A stretch of DNA of 64,000 bases, from contig NZ_PDWS01000003.1 of NCBI RefSeq assembly GCF_010093305.1, positions 62,001 through 126,000 on the forward strand, written 5' to 3'. Source of the stretch: Pseudoxanthomonas sacheonensis. GTDB taxonomy: Bacteria > Pseudomonadota > Gammaproteobacteria > Xanthomonadales > Xanthomonadaceae. Below, in pieces: positions 1-8,335 of this stretch. Position 1 is the stretch's first letter. The number at the start of each line of letters is the position of its first letter. The translations under genes were made by a program, and so were the position numbers. The notes beneath the pieces are model-generated. The model did not search any database and was not told the DNA's origin. It saw only the letters and a list, made by a program, of their open reading frames with translations.

Positions 1-177
1 CACGCCGATGCCGACGAGATCCTCGCTTGGCTGCGCCAGGCGCCCCGCCGGCCACACGGTGTGTTCGTGACCCACGGCGAACCCGATGCGGCCGACGCCT
101 TGCGCGTGCGCATACAACGCGAGCTTGGCTGGACGGCGCACATTCCGGAGTATCTGGAATACGCCGATCTGGCATGA
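1..177 (+). CDS. C-terminal end of an RMMBL-type metallo-beta-lactamase-fold RNA hydrolase (partial)
   Basis: Only the last 58 residues are present; the gene enters from the left edge and stops at TGA 175-177. The fragment starts with HADADEILAWLR and continues with VFVTHGEPDAADALR. This matches the C-terminal RNA-specificity (RMMBL) domain that follows the beta-CASP region in YSH1/CPSF73-like zinc hydrolases, where the SAHAD histidine and the HGE motif are conserved. The full proteins are usually 450-470 residues and are predicted exonucleases or endonucleases in the cytoplasm. The catalytic MBL half lies outside the window, so activity cannot be judged. Confidence 0.75.
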   Translation, partial: HADADEILAWLRQAPRRPHGVFVTHGEPDAADALRVRIQRELGWTAHIPEYLEYADLA

Positions 178-209
178 CGCTTCCCGCGCTCCGGAATCCC
201 CAGACGCGC

Positions 210-992
210 CTACGGAATGTCTTCGACCGGCACCGATGGGTGGGGCGCCGGGATTTCCGACCGAAGCCGCATGCGCAGCATGAACATGGCGCCGCCCAGC
301 AGGACCGCGGCGGCCAGACCCAGTGCGATCAACCAACCGGGACGCGCATGGACTACGCTTTCACCGAGTAACACCATACCCGCTGCGTAGGGAATCTCGG
401 CCACGGCCACCGCCGTGGCGTAGACGCGGAAACGCACGCGCAGGAATCCACAAAGGTAACCAGGCACTTCCGAGGGAAGCGCCAGCTGCATCAGGAACAC
501 CAGCGGCCAGCTGAGACGGGCCGGCATCCTGTCCAGGTAGGTCGCCGTTACCGATGCGAAGCGGCGGGTAGGCAACAACGGCTTGTTGAACATTCGGCCT
601 ATGGCATAGGTCGCTGTTCCGCCCAGCAACCATCCGCACCACAACAGGAAGATCGTGGCCAGGTCACCCCACGCGTACACCGCCACGGGCACCAGGACAG
701 CACTGGAGAAGAACACGAGAAGCGAAGACAGGGCCGACAACAGCACGAACAGGACGGGACCGATGAACGGGTGGCCGGCCAGCAGCGGACCCGCGATGTT
801 CAGTGCTTCATCCAACGCCTCGCGCACGGCATGGGTGGAAAGCAGCGCAGCAAGCCCGAACACCGAGAACACCAATAACCCGATTCTGAGGCGATGGCCG
901 CTCCAGAGCGCGGCAGGCTCATCGTGCTCCGGGACGGCGACGCCCCCCGGGACTACGGAATCTCCGCGATCCTCCTGCGTCGGATCAGCCAC
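210..992 (-). CDS. VTT-domain (TVP38/TMEM64/DedA-like) inner-membrane protein
   Basis: This hydrophobic protein of about 260 residues has a charged N-terminal tail, four to six membrane segments, and a conserved central block with an ALPSEVPGYLCGF re-entrant-loop-like motif typical of the VTT/TVP38 family. Members are thought to act in lipid or small-molecule handling at the membrane; the substrate here is unknown. It is the last gene of a reverse-strand run. The GTG at 992 overlaps the stop codon of the DUF883 gene (985-987), which suggests translational coupling. GTG 1001 and TTG 1031 are in-frame alternatives. An AGGAGG at 969-974 has no start codon suitably placed after it. Confidence 0.65.
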   Translation of the reverse strand: MADPTQEDRGDSVVPGGVAVPEHDEPAALWSGHRLRIGLLVFSVFGLAALLSTHAVREALDEALNIAGPLLAGHPFIGPVLFVLLSALSSLLVFFSSAVLVPVAVYAWGDLATIFLLWCGWLLGGTATYAIGRMFNKPLLPTRRFASVTATYLDRMPARLSWPLVFLMQLALPSEVPGYLCGFLRVRFRVYATAVAVAEIPYAAGMVLLGESVVHARPGWLIALGLAAAVLLGGAMFMLRMRLRSEIPAPHPSVPVEDIP

Positions 993-1293
993 GCCGCTCA
1001 CGGGTCGCGATGAAGGCAACCGCCGCGGCAACGGCCAGGGCTATACCGACCGTGGGCCAAAGGTGACGCCCCAGCTGCCGCTTCAAATGCCTGCCTGCAC
1101 GACGTCCCCGCAACGCGACCTGATCCTGCAGGTCCTGCAAGCCGATTCTGACGTCTTCCGCGCCGTGTCCGATCCTCGTCGAGGCTTTGGCTGCGGCCTC
1201 CGAACCGTCGTTCGCGGTCTGCTCGATCAGCCTGTCGAACGTGCGCACAAAATTGCGCATTTGCCGGCGTAGCCGCTCTGTATCCTGCACCAT
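985..1293 (-). CDS. DUF883 / ElaB-YqjD-like membrane-anchored protein
   Basis: This 102-residue protein is mostly amphipathic helix (MVQDTERLRRQMRNF onward) and ends in one transmembrane helix (TVGIALAVAAAVAFIA) and the basic tail TRERRG. That is the YqjD/ElaB/DUF883 architecture; E. coli relatives are inner-membrane proteins that bind stationary-phase ribosomes. ATG 1293 was chosen because a GGGAGA Shine-Dalgarno lies a few bases upstream; a TTG 15 codons earlier lacks that support. It sits between the coiled-coil exported protein and the VTT gene, overlapping the latter, so the three are probably one operon. Confidence 0.65.
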   Translation of the reverse strand: MVQDTERLRRQMRNFVRTFDRLIEQTANDGSEAAAKASTRIGHGAEDVRIGLQDLQDQVALRGRRAGRHLKRQLGRHLWPTVGIALAVAAAVAFIATRERRG

Positions 1294-1334
1294 GACTGTC
1301 TCCCAAGGTTCGAATTCCGCTCCAGCCGTTATGC

Positions 1335-1913
1335 TCAATCGTCCTTCTTGCCCGATTCTTCAGGTTCCGCCGGGGGTTCGGATTTTTCCCCGGTCGAAGG
1401 CGCTCCGTCGCTGGAGTCGGCGTTCGACAGACGGCGGACTTCATCGGCCAGCGATCGGTAGCTGGCCAGGAACTGCTCCCTGACGCGCTCCCACGTCGCC
1501 GACGAAGCCCCTTGCAAGGCGCGGTAGCGTTCGGCCACTTCGGCGCGTTGAGCGCGAAGTTCGGCCATCGCACGCCCGCGACGCTCCCTGGCGTCGGCGC
1601 TCATGCGTGCGGCTTCCCTCTCCCAGTCGAGGCGCGCATCTTCGATGCGCTTGTCCATCGCCTCCAGCGCGGACCTGGCGCGTTTCAATGCCTGATCGCT
1701 CTCCGCTTTGGAAAACGCGCCGATGGCGCGGGCTGCTTCATCGACCTCGCGGCGCATCTCCTCGCGGCGGGCATCGCGGTTCGCCGCCTCCTGCCGCGCG
1801 GCTTCCGCGTCCCCGGCGCCTCCCGGCTGCGGTTCCGGAGGCGCTTGGACCGCCGCCAAGCCGAGCACGAGCGCAAACAGTCCGGACGCGGCGACTTGAG
1901 GAATCAGGTTCAT
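1335..1913 (-). CDS. Exported coiled-coil protein of unknown function
   Basis: The 192-residue product starts with a Sec-type signal peptide (MNLIPQVAASGLFALVLGLA, likely cut after VQA). A long, highly charged helical region rich in Glu, Arg and Ala follows (about residues 35-165), then a short acidic and lysine tail. It resembles periplasmic coiled-coil stress proteins, but no named family is recognised with certainty. The start is supported by AAGGAG about 7 bases before the ATG. It is the first of three close reverse-strand genes, with DUF883 and VTT proteins downstream, and Hsp20 lies just upstream. This suggests an envelope stress role, which is inference. Confidence 0.6.
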   Translation of the reverse strand: MNLIPQVAASGLFALVLGLAAVQAPPEPQPGGAGDAEAARQEAANRDARREEMRREVDEAARAIGAFSKAESDQALKRARSALEAMDKRIEDARLDWEREAARMSADARERRGRAMAELRAQRAEVAERYRALQGASSATWERVREQFLASYRSLADEVRRLSNADSSDGAPSTGEKSEPPAEPEESGKKDD

Positions 1914-1956
1914 GACTTTCTCCTTCCCATTGGCCGGATCGGATCCGCCGCCTTCT

Positions 1957-2403
1957 TCAATTGATGGCGATGCGCTTCGCGTTTCCGTTGTTTTTCTTCG
2001 GCAGCGTCAGCGTCAGCACGCCATCGTCGTATTGGGCTTCCGACTTGTCGGCATCGACCTCCTGGGGCAAGCCGAACGCGCGGCAGGTCTTGCCGACGTA
2101 TCGTTCGGTATGGACCTGCTTGCGGTCCTCATGCGCTTTTTCGCTTTTTACCTCCGCTTCGACGCGCACCTGGTTTCCGTCGATCGAAACCTGGATATCG
2201 TCCTTCTTTGCGCCCGGCACGTCGATCTTCACGCAGTAGTTCTTCTCGTCCTCCTGGACGTCGATGCGCAAGTCCGGAGCCGAGTTCTCCAACTCGCGCA
2301 GCAACGGCCGCAGCGAAAGACCGCGGAACAGATCTTCGAAGTCGCTGGTCGGATCGAAGCGCGCCACTGAGCGGAACGGGTTCCAACGGGTCAGCATGGT
2401 CAT
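1957..2403 (-). CDS. Small heat-shock protein, Hsp20/IbpA-like alpha-crystallin family
   Basis: The 148-residue protein has the usual Hsp20 layout: a short N-terminal arm (MTMLTRWNPFRSVARFDP), an alpha-crystallin domain at about 45-135 with the VDVPGAKKDDIQV strand and the A-x-x-x-x-GVLTLTLPK motif (here YDDGVLTLTLPKK), and a short tail ending in IAIN rather than a clear IXI motif. Hsp20 proteins hold unfolded proteins in the cytoplasm without using ATP. ATG 2403 was chosen because AGGAGA precedes it by about 6 bases; an in-frame extension upstream has no ribosome site. It lies at the edge of a block of oxygen-limitation and stress genes. Confidence 0.9.
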   Translation of the reverse strand: MTMLTRWNPFRSVARFDPTSDFEDLFRGLSLRPLLRELENSAPDLRIDVQEDEKNYCVKIDVPGAKKDDIQVSIDGNQVRVEAEVKSEKAHEDRKQVHTERYVGKTCRAFGLPQEVDADKSEAQYDDGVLTLTLPKKNNGNAKRIAIN

Positions 2404-2448
2404 GTGAATTCTCCTGTCGGCGATGGCGCAGGGGGCGGCCATCAGCAT

Positions 2449-2793
2449 TCAAAGAATGAGCGCGTTGCGGGCCTGCTTCTTGACCAGGATCAATAAAACC
2501 GCAGCCGCGGACCAGATTGCCCGGGCGATCTTCGATCCCTGCCGGGATTGCGCATACCGCGCTCTACGCCGATCACGCGCTCGTCTTTCGGCGAGGCGGT
2601 CCAGGATGCGGTACGGTTGCATTCCCTGCAGACGGCCATGGCTCGACAGAGGATTGGCAGCACCCTTGAAGAAGGGCGATTGCCGTTCGTTTGCCAGCCG
2701 GATCCAACGCGAGCAGCGCTTTCTTAGTCTTTCCTCGTCATCGCGCTGGATCCACCCAGGTGAATATCCGCATTCCGCCTGCGTTGGGACCAA
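2449..2793 (-). CDS. Hypothetical basic protein with a C-terminal membrane helix (doubtful)
   Basis: The frame encodes up to 114 residues from a TTG at 2793, which would overlap the 3' end of the next reverse-strand gene by 56 bases. A shorter version from ATG 2622 (57 residues, MQPYRILDRLAERRARD) keeps the only recognisable feature, a hydrophobic stretch AIWSAAAVLLILVKK near the C-terminus. No family is recognised, and neither start has a well-placed ribosome site. It could be a small single-pass membrane protein or a non-coding frame. Confidence 0.3.
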   Translation of the reverse strand: MVPTQAECGYSPGWIQRDDEERLRKRCSRWIRLANERQSPFFKGAANPLSSHGRLQGMQPYRILDRLAERRARDRRRARYAQSRQGSKIARAIWSAAAVLLILVKKQARNALIL

Positions 2794-2989
2794 CGCCGGG
2801 CGCGATGCTTTCCGATGCGTAGCGGTGTCCGTTCCTCATCAAGCTGTCCTGCGTCCATTCCTCTTTTGTGACGACGATATCCTGCCCGTCGTAGGGACCA
2901 CCCACCAGCAGTACGATCGACTGACGCTCCGGACCGACCACATTTTTCACAACGGGCTCCAATGGAAACGGCATGGTTGTTGAAGACAT
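2738..2989 (-). CDS. Hypothetical protein, 83 residues
   Basis: This small soluble protein has a plausible coding composition: MSSTTMPFPLEPVV, then VLLVGGPYDGQDIVV and MRNGHRYASESIAPGV. No domain is recognised. ATG 2989 has GGAG nine bases upstream. It is transcribed away from the GNAT gene at 3161; the 170-bp gap contains the FNR-like box at 3092-3105, which is positioned for the forward gene rather than this one. Function unknown. Confidence 0.5.
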   Translation of the reverse strand: MSSTTMPFPLEPVVKNVVGPERQSIVLLVGGPYDGQDIVVTKEEWTQDSLMRNGHRYASESIAPGVGPNAGGMRIFTWVDPAR

Positions 2990-3091
2990 CGCTGTTTACT
3001 CCGAAAGAGAACCTGCGGCGTAAGTGATTCTCAGTCCGGACGCTCCGGGGACCGGTGGGCGGACCGAACCGGGAAAATTTGCGTACAAAGA

Positions 3092-3133
3092 TTGACCCAG
3101 GTCAATCCGGCCATGCCTTCCAGTAGCCACCCT
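3092..3133 (+). promoter_or_regulatory. FNR/DNR-type activator site and -10 of the GNAT gene
   Basis: The box TTGACCCAGGTCAA (3092-3105) is a perfect inverted repeat of TTGAC. A CACCCT hexamer at 3128-3133 starts 29.5 bp after the box centre, fitting a class II activator promoter with the start of transcription near 3140. This leaves a leader of about 21 nt before the SD-preceded ATG at 3161. Confidence 0.65.
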
Positions 3134-3160
3134 GCGCATACCGAACCGGAGGATGCATCC

Positions 3161-3763
3161 ATGACCGACAAGCCTTCCCATGCCGCGTATCTGGGCCCGG
3201 ACTATCCGCATTGGAACACGACACTGTCCGACGGCTCCCAGGTTCTGATCCGCCCCATCGGCCCGCAGGATGCGGCGGCGGAAAAGGCGTTCATCGAGTC
3301 GCTTTCTCCGCAAAGCCGTCGCAACCGATTCCTCGGCCAGATAGCGCACCCCAGCGACGAATTCATCCATCAGTTGACCGACATCGACTACGTCAACGAC
3401 GTGGCGCTGGCGGCCATCGCGCCCGAAGGTGGGGGATACAAGATCGTCGGAGTAAGCCGCTACGCGGTCGACTCCTCGCGCAAGGCCTGCGAGTGTGCGG
3501 TGGTGGTAGCGGACAGCTGGCAAGGCAAGGGCCTTGGCACCGCCCTGATGGAATGCCTGAAAACCCTGGCCACCGAGCGCGGCCTGCTCAGCATGAAATC
3601 GGTCGACTTGGCGGAGAACTGGGAGATGCGGGATCTGGCTTCGGCGCTTGGTTTCCATTCCAGTCCCGACCCTACGGATCCGCACCAGGTAATCCACACT
3701 ATTTCGCTCGTTTGCGATACGGGGTCAGCGACCGCAGCGATCCGTTCGGATCTCGCTATCTGA
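3161..3763 (+). CDS. GNAT-family N-acetyltransferase
   Basis: The 200-residue protein carries a GNAT fold: IRPIGPQDAAAEKAFIESL at about 30-50, then acceptor strands, and the acetyl-CoA loop at about residues 115-130 (VADSWQGKGLGTALMECL, the Q/R-x-x-G-x-G/A motif). The N-terminal half resembles the acetyltransferase domain attached to some acyl-CoA synthetases or present alone in stress loci; the substrate, a protein lysine or small amine, is unknown. ATG 3161 follows GGAGG by about 9 bases and is preferred over upstream in-frame TTG and ATG codons, because the TTG at 3092 lies inside the FNR-like box. Expression is predicted to rise when oxygen is low or NO is present. Confidence 0.8.
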   Translation: MTDKPSHAAYLGPDYPHWNTTLSDGSQVLIRPIGPQDAAAEKAFIESLSPQSRRNRFLGQIAHPSDEFIHQLTDIDYVNDVALAAIAPEGGGYKIVGVSRYAVDSSRKACECAVVVADSWQGKGLGTALMECLKTLATERGLLSMKSVDLAENWEMRDLASALGFHSSPDPTDPHQVIHTISLVCDTGSATAAIRSDLAI

Positions 3764-3865
3764 ACGGTTCTTCGCAAAGGATTGCTCCTGCCTGCCCGAT
3801 GGAACCGGCAACCGGTTTCCACCGGCATTTTCCAAACGAACCGAACGACCAATGAGGACAGCATC

Positions 3866-4516
3866 ATGAACGACAAAGAACTGCGTCAGAACGTAATCGA
3901 CGAACTGGAGTTCGAGCCCAGCATAGATTCGGCCAACATCGGCGTAGCGGCCGAGAACGGAGTGGTGACGTTGAGCGGGCATGTGGCGAGCTACATCCAG
4001 AAAGTGGACGCCGAGCGCGCCGTCTGGCGGGTCAAGGGCGTCAAGGCGATCGCCCAGGAACTCGATGTGCGCCTTCCCTGGGACAAGAAGGTGAACGACG
4101 ACGAGATCGCCAAGCGCGCGCTCGACATCCTGGCCTGGAGCACGCTGGTGCCCAGCGAGTCGATCAAGGTGCTGGTGCGCGACGGTTGGGTCACCCTGAG
4201 CGGCCGGGTCAACTGGAACTACCAGCGCGACGCGGCTGCGCGCGAAATACGCAAGTTGACCGGCGTGCTGGGCCTGGTGAACAACATCACGCTGGAGCCG
4301 GCGGCGCAAAAGGTGGATATCCGCCAGCGCGTGATGGACGCATTGAAGCGCCATGCCGAGGTGGAAGCGGCCCGTATCGGCGTGGATGTGGATTCGGCCG
4401 GCGGCGTCAAGCTCTCCGGCCTGGTCGATGGCTGGGAGGAACGGCGTGCCGTCGAGCGTGCCGTCTGGTCTGCGCCGGGCGTGCATTCGATCGAGGACAA
4501 CATCCGCATCAACTGA
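3866..4516 (+). CDS. Triple BON-domain protein
   Basis: The 216-residue protein consists of three BON domains, at about residues 1-70, 78-145 and 150-216. Each has the glycine-centred pattern of this fold: GVAAENGVVTLSGHV, VLVRDGWVTLSGRVN and VDVDSAGGVKLSGLV. No signal peptide is visible, so it is probably cytoplasmic, unlike OsmY. BON domains bind lipids or hydrophobic surfaces, and multi-BON proteins often accompany universal stress proteins and Hsp20. ATG 3866 was chosen because MNDKELRQNVIDELEFEPS is the usual start of this family and a GAGG lies 11 bases upstream. It follows the GNAT gene by about 100 bp and may share its promoter. Confidence 0.85.
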   Translation: MNDKELRQNVIDELEFEPSIDSANIGVAAENGVVTLSGHVASYIQKVDAERAVWRVKGVKAIAQELDVRLPWDKKVNDDEIAKRALDILAWSTLVPSESIKVLVRDGWVTLSGRVNWNYQRDAAAREIRKLTGVLGLVNNITLEPAAQKVDIRQRVMDALKRHAEVEAARIGVDVDSAGGVKLSGLVDGWEERRAVERAVWSAPGVHSIEDNIRIN

Positions 4517-4593
4517 TGCGCGCTGCGCCGGAGGGCTCCGGGACTTGGAGCATTCCTGGGCCTTCCGCGCATTCGACGCCCCGCGAGACAGCC

Positions 4594-5262
4594 ATGCCGC
4601 AATCGAACCAGCAGGCTGCATTCCCGTTGGCCTTGTTGCTGGCGTTCCTGATCATCGCCGGCCTGCTGGCGATCCGTCCGCTGTACCCGCGGGATTGGGC
4701 GCTGGAGAACCTTATCGTGCTGGCTACCCTGCCGGCGCTGGTATGCGGCTATCGCCGTCTGCGCTTCTCCAACGCTTCCTACTTCGCATTGTTCGTGCTC
4801 TATGTGGTGCATGAGGTCGGCGCGCACTACACCTATGCCGAGGTTCCCTTCGATCTTTGGACAATGGAATTGTTCGGATTCTCCATCACCGAGCACTTCG
4901 GCTTCTCGCGGAACCACTACGACCGCCTGGTTCATTTTCTGTACGGGCTATTGGCAACCCCTGCCGTCATGGAACTGCTGGCCGCACGTGCGCGCCCGCG
5001 CGGCATCTGGCGCTGGATCTTGCCGACCAGTTTCGTGCTGTCCCATGCCGCGCTTTACGAACTGCTGGAATGGGCCGCCGCCATCCTCTTCGGCGGCGAC
5101 CTCGGACAAGCCTATCTGGGAACGCAAGGCGACCCGTGGGACGCGCACCAGGACATCCTTCTTGCGTTGCTGGGAAGCATGGTGGCGATGCCGTTGCTAT
5201 GGCTGTCGCGCAGACTTCGGCCTGCGGCGCGGCAAAGCGCCACCCATGCGTTCATCACCTGA
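4594..5262 (+). CDS. DUF2238/YjdF-like inner-membrane protein
   Basis: The 222-residue protein has six predicted membrane segments, beginning with PLALLLAFLIIAGLLAI. The conserved polar positions VHEVGAHYTY, NHYDRLVHFLYG, LYELLEWAA and GTQGDPWDAHQD identify the DUF2238 (YjdF) family. Function is unknown; the buried His, Asp and Glu residues suggest an enzyme or metal site in the membrane. ATG 4594 follows a weak GAGA. The 3' end overlaps the convergent DUF4010 gene by 8 bp (5255-5262). It probably forms one transcript with the BON gene, 77 bp upstream. Confidence 0.75.
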   Translation: MPQSNQQAAFPLALLLAFLIIAGLLAIRPLYPRDWALENLIVLATLPALVCGYRRLRFSNASYFALFVLYVVHEVGAHYTYAEVPFDLWTMELFGFSITEHFGFSRNHYDRLVHFLYGLLATPAVMELLAARARPRGIWRWILPTSFVLSHAALYELLEWAAAILFGGDLGQAYLGTQGDPWDAHQDILLALLGSMVAMPLLWLSRRLRPAARQSATHAFIT

Positions 5263-6538
5263 ACACCGCCGCCGCGAACGCCGCCAGCATCAGTGCGATG
5301 CCGGGAGCCACCCTGAGCGCATACGCGCTCCCGCCCTTGAACCAGGCCATCAGGCACTTGAGCAGGGAATTCGCGCCGAATGCGGCCAGCAATCCGTACT
5401 CGGCCTGCATCGGCGAGAGGCTCGCGGCAGACTCCAGTTGCGCCGCCGACGCGGCGGCGGCGTGCACATCCACCAGTCCCGATATGCCAAGAACCCATAT
5501 CGCGCTACCTTCTCCCAGCACGCTGCGCAGCCACGCGGCCACGAGCATGACGCCGGCCAGCAAACCGGCGAAGCCGAACGCGCGCAACGGCTCGAAAACG
5601 CGTTTGCCGTAGAACGTGTCCATATCCGCGGGTCTGGCGAACGAGCGCCTGCTGGCGATCAGCGCCGCCGCGACCGCGACAGCGCCCGCCGCCGCCAACG
5701 GAAAGGCCAACCGCTGCAGCAGCGCCAGCGAGAACGTCCCGATCACGACGACCAGCTGGACTATGGTTCCGACATTGGACATCAGTGCCGCACTCGCCGC
5801 CGCGGGAACGAGCGCCTGCGCCGTCTTGGCGCGCTCGCCCATGGCGGCTATCGTCGCGGTGCTGGACACGAAGCCTCCGGCGAGCCCGACGATGGCAAGG
5901 CCGGCACGCGCTCCCAGCACTTTCAAAGAGAAGTAGCCCAGCGCGGTGACGCCCATCATCGCCACCGCCAGCATCCATAGCCTGCGCGGGTTGAGCGCAT
6001 TCCAGGGATCGACCGGATAGTCGGGCAGCAAGGGAAGGATCACGAAGGCGGACAGCGACAGGAACAGCAAGTCGTGTACTTCCTGTCCCGAAAACAACCG
6101 GGTGGCGAAGGTATGCAGGCGAGCCTTGCTGTGAAGCAGCAGCGTAACGACGATAGCCAATGCGCCCGCTTGTCCCGGCCTGGCAAGAGCCATGGCGCCC
6201 AGCAGGAACGTAGCCAGCATGGCCACTTCGGTGGTGAGACCGGGATCGGCCGCGCTCGTGCGTCCGTAGCTGACGATCATCGCGGCGATGACGAAAACGC
6301 CGGCCACCAGCAACGCCGCGTCTCCCATCGACGCCGCCGATGCGCCCACAAGCGCGAGCAAGGCGAAAGTCCGTATCCCGGCGGCTTTCCGGCGCTGTCC
6401 GGTGCCTTTTACGCGCTCCCGTTCCAGCCCGACCAGCAAGCCGATGCCCAGCGCCACTGCGAAGCCGGCGGCGGCCGTTCCCAGCCATGCCGATGCGGCT
6501 GGCGAAGCGGCTCCCTCGGTCAGGTCGGACAACCTCAT
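5255..6538 (-). CDS. MgtC/SapB N-domain and DUF4010 membrane protein
   Basis: The 427-residue polytopic protein starts with an MgtC/SapB-like region (about 25-150: LGIGLLVGLERERVKG and GIRTFALLALVGA). A DUF4010 region follows (about 185-420), containing VHDLLFLSLSAFVILPLLP and GLAGGFVSSTATIAAMGERAK. About a dozen membrane helices are apparent. These proteins are widespread and sometimes linked to magnesium or acid stress, but no transport activity is established. It is transcribed towards the DUF2238 gene and ends inside it by 8 bp. No FNR-like box lies directly before it. Confidence 0.75.
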   Translation of the reverse strand: MRLSDLTEGAASPAASAWLGTAAAGFAVALGIGLLVGLERERVKGTGQRRKAAGIRTFALLALVGASAASMGDAALLVAGVFVIAAMIVSYGRTSAADPGLTTEVAMLATFLLGAMALARPGQAGALAIVVTLLLHSKARLHTFATRLFSGQEVHDLLFLSLSAFVILPLLPDYPVDPWNALNPRRLWMLAVAMMGVTALGYFSLKVLGARAGLAIVGLAGGFVSSTATIAAMGERAKTAQALVPAAASAALMSNVGTIVQLVVVIGTFSLALLQRLAFPLAAAGAVAVAAALIASRRSFARPADMDTFYGKRVFEPLRAFGFAGLLAGVMLVAAWLRSVLGEGSAIWVLGISGLVDVHAAAASAAQLESAASLSPMQAEYGLLAAFGANSLLKCLMAWFKGGSAYALRVAPGIALMLAAFAAAVFR

Positions 6539-6572
6539 TCGGCCACCCCCAATGCAGCATCGATATGCGACA

Positions 6573-6713
6573 TCAACGCGGCTGGGAATCGAAAGACCGG
6601 GCCGCTTTCCGCATTCTCTCTTCTGCGACGTGCGCCAGCAATAGCAGCAGCAACAGCAGGACGGGCCACCAGACGCTGGTCACGACGCACGGATAAGCGG
6701 ACGCGAATGGCAT
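6573..6713 (-). CDS. Possible 46-residue single-pass membrane peptide
   Basis: Between the exported protein gene (stop at 6723-6725) and the DUF4010 gene there is a short frame, ATG 6713 to TGA 6573-6575. It would encode MPFASAYPCVVTSVWWPV, seven to eight leucines, and a basic tail ending SFDSQPR. It has one strong hydrophobic helix and starts 9 bp after the preceding stop. No convincing ribosome site is seen and no family is recognised, so it may be chance. Confidence 0.22.
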   Translation of the reverse strand: MPFASAYPCVVTSVWWPVLLLLLLLLAHVAEERMRKAARSFDSQPR

Positions 6714-6722
6714 GGCTGCCGG

Positions 6723-7175
6723 TCAGGTGCTGGGGTCGATCGCCGAACGTTCTATCTTGAACTGGCTGATGGTCACGCCCACGTCGAAACCGTCGCCGCT
6801 GCCTGCGAGCACCAAGGACACCTTGCCGTTGGTAAGCGCCTGCACGGTGCCGGATTTCACCAGCCCTACGTTCGCGCTCAGGGCAGCATAGCTTCCAAGC
6901 ACGTCGCGCAGTTTGGCGACATGGGTGAACTTTCCCGTGGCGCGGTCGATCCTCCATTTGCCTGCGGTCAGGCCCACGCCCTTCGCCGAAATATCGACTT
7001 CCATCTTTTTCCCGTTGTCGCAGGTCACCGTCCCTGTGCCTTCGGCGTGCTCGTACAGCACCGACCACTGGGTGGAAGAGAATTTCAGAGTGCAGGAGAC
7101 GTCGCGACCGGCCGCTCGCGCGGAGGACGAAAGGGACAAGGCGGCGGCAAGGCCGAGAACGGCGACGATCTTCAT
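6723..7175 (-). CDS. Exported protein of unknown function
   Basis: The 150-residue product has a clear Sec signal peptide (MKIVAVLGLAAALSLSSSARA, cut before AGRDVSC) and a small beta-rich mature domain with a likely disulphide (VSCTLKF and VTCDNGKKMEV). The pattern GVGLTAGKWRIDRATGKF resembles small secreted beta-barrel proteins, but no named family is recognised. ATG 7175 has AGGAG seven bases upstream. It follows adhP on the same strand with a gap of about 90 bp, so co-transcription from the adhP promoter is possible. Confidence 0.6.
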   Translation of the reverse strand: MKIVAVLGLAAALSLSSSARAAGRDVSCTLKFSSTQWSVLYEHAEGTGTVTCDNGKKMEVDISAKGVGLTAGKWRIDRATGKFTHVAKLRDVLGSYAALSANVGLVKSGTVQALTNGKVSLVLAGSGDGFDVGVTISQFKIERSAIDPST

Positions 7176-7264
7176 GGCGTACTCCTTGATTGGGCGACTG
7201 GTAACGGCTGTACTGCATGCAGAGCAAATACGTGAAACGGAATCGGCGGCGAGCCGTCCGGAAT

Positions 7265-8308
7265 TCAAGGCCTGGCGATGTCCAGCACCACTCGGCCATC
7301 CACTTTTCCCGCCTTGAGTCCGGCGAAAACCTCGTTGATCTGCTCCAATCGCCGGTGCACGAGTGTTGCGTGGACTTTTCCCTTCACTGCGAACTCCATC
7401 GCCTCGGCCATGTCTTTGCGCGTGCCGACGATGGAACCGCGCAAAGTGATGCGCTTCAGCACGACATCGAATATGGGCGTGGCGAACTGGCCGGGCGGCA
7501 AGCCGACGAGACTGATCGTTCCTTTGCGCCGGACCATGCGCAGCGCCTGCGAGAAGGCCGAAGTGGATACGGCCGTCACCAGCACGCCATGCGCACCGCC
7601 ACCCGTCAGGGCGATGACCTGCTCGGCGGCCTGTGGATCGTTCGCCTGGACCGCGGCATCCGCACCCACCTGCCGGGCCAGCTGAAGCTTGTCGGCAGCC
7701 ACATCCAGGGCCACCACGTAAAGACCCATCGCCTTGGCGTACTGGATGGCGATGTGCCCAAGCCCGCCGACACCGGAAATGGCGATCCATTGCCCTGCCC
7801 TGGCCTCCGTTTCCAGGATTCCCTTGTAAGTGGTTACGCCCGCGCAAAGGATCGGCGCCAGTGCGGCGAAATCGCAGTCGGGCGGCAATCGCGCAACGAA
7901 GCTTTCGTGTCCGATGGCGTACTCGGCGAATGTGCCGTTCACGCTGTACCCGGTGTCGTGCTGGCGCTCGCATAAGGTTTCCCAGCCGGTCAGGCAGTAC
8001 TCGCAACGCCCGCAACTGTCGTGCAGCCATGCGATTCCCACTGCGTCGCCGACCTTCAGGGAAGCGACGCCCTCTCCCAGCGCCGCCACGATGCCGGCGC
8101 CCTCATGGCCCGGTATGAAAGGCAGGGTCGGCTTGACCGGCCAATCGCCGTCGGCCGCGTGCAAGTCGGTATGGCAAACGCCGCTGGCCATGATCCTCAC
8201 CAGCACCTCGCCCCGGCCAGGTTGCGGGATGGGCACTTTGCGTATGTCCAGCGGCTTGCCGAAAGCGCTGACAACGGCGGCGCGCATAGTGCCGGTGACG
8301 GCGGCCAT
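7265..8308 (-). CDS. adhP: Zinc-dependent alcohol dehydrogenase, AdhP type
   Basis: The 347-residue protein is a medium-chain NAD-dependent alcohol dehydrogenase. Visible signatures are MASGVCHTDLHAADG (catalytic Cys and His), GHEGAGIVAALGEGV, the structural zinc loop CGRCEYCLTGWETLC, and the Rossmann motif SGVGGLGHIAIQYAKAMG. Its length and motifs closely follow E. coli AdhP, which interconverts primary alcohols and aldehydes. ATG 8308 was chosen because GGAGAGG lies about 5 bases upstream. The FNR-like box at 8364-8377 is placed to drive this gene, consistent with a fermentative or redox-balancing role at low oxygen. Confidence 0.9.
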   Translation of the reverse strand: MAAVTGTMRAAVVSAFGKPLDIRKVPIPQPGRGEVLVRIMASGVCHTDLHAADGDWPVKPTLPFIPGHEGAGIVAALGEGVASLKVGDAVGIAWLHDSCGRCEYCLTGWETLCERQHDTGYSVNGTFAEYAIGHESFVARLPPDCDFAALAPILCAGVTTYKGILETEARAGQWIAISGVGGLGHIAIQYAKAMGLYVVALDVAADKLQLARQVGADAAVQANDPQAAEQVIALTGGGAHGVLVTAVSTSAFSQALRMVRRKGTISLVGLPPGQFATPIFDVVLKRITLRGSIVGTRKDMAEAMEFAVKGKVHATLVHRRLEQINEVFAGLKAGKVDGRVVLDIARP

Positions 8309-8335
8309 AATCCTCTCCGATCGGGGAATGCGGCC

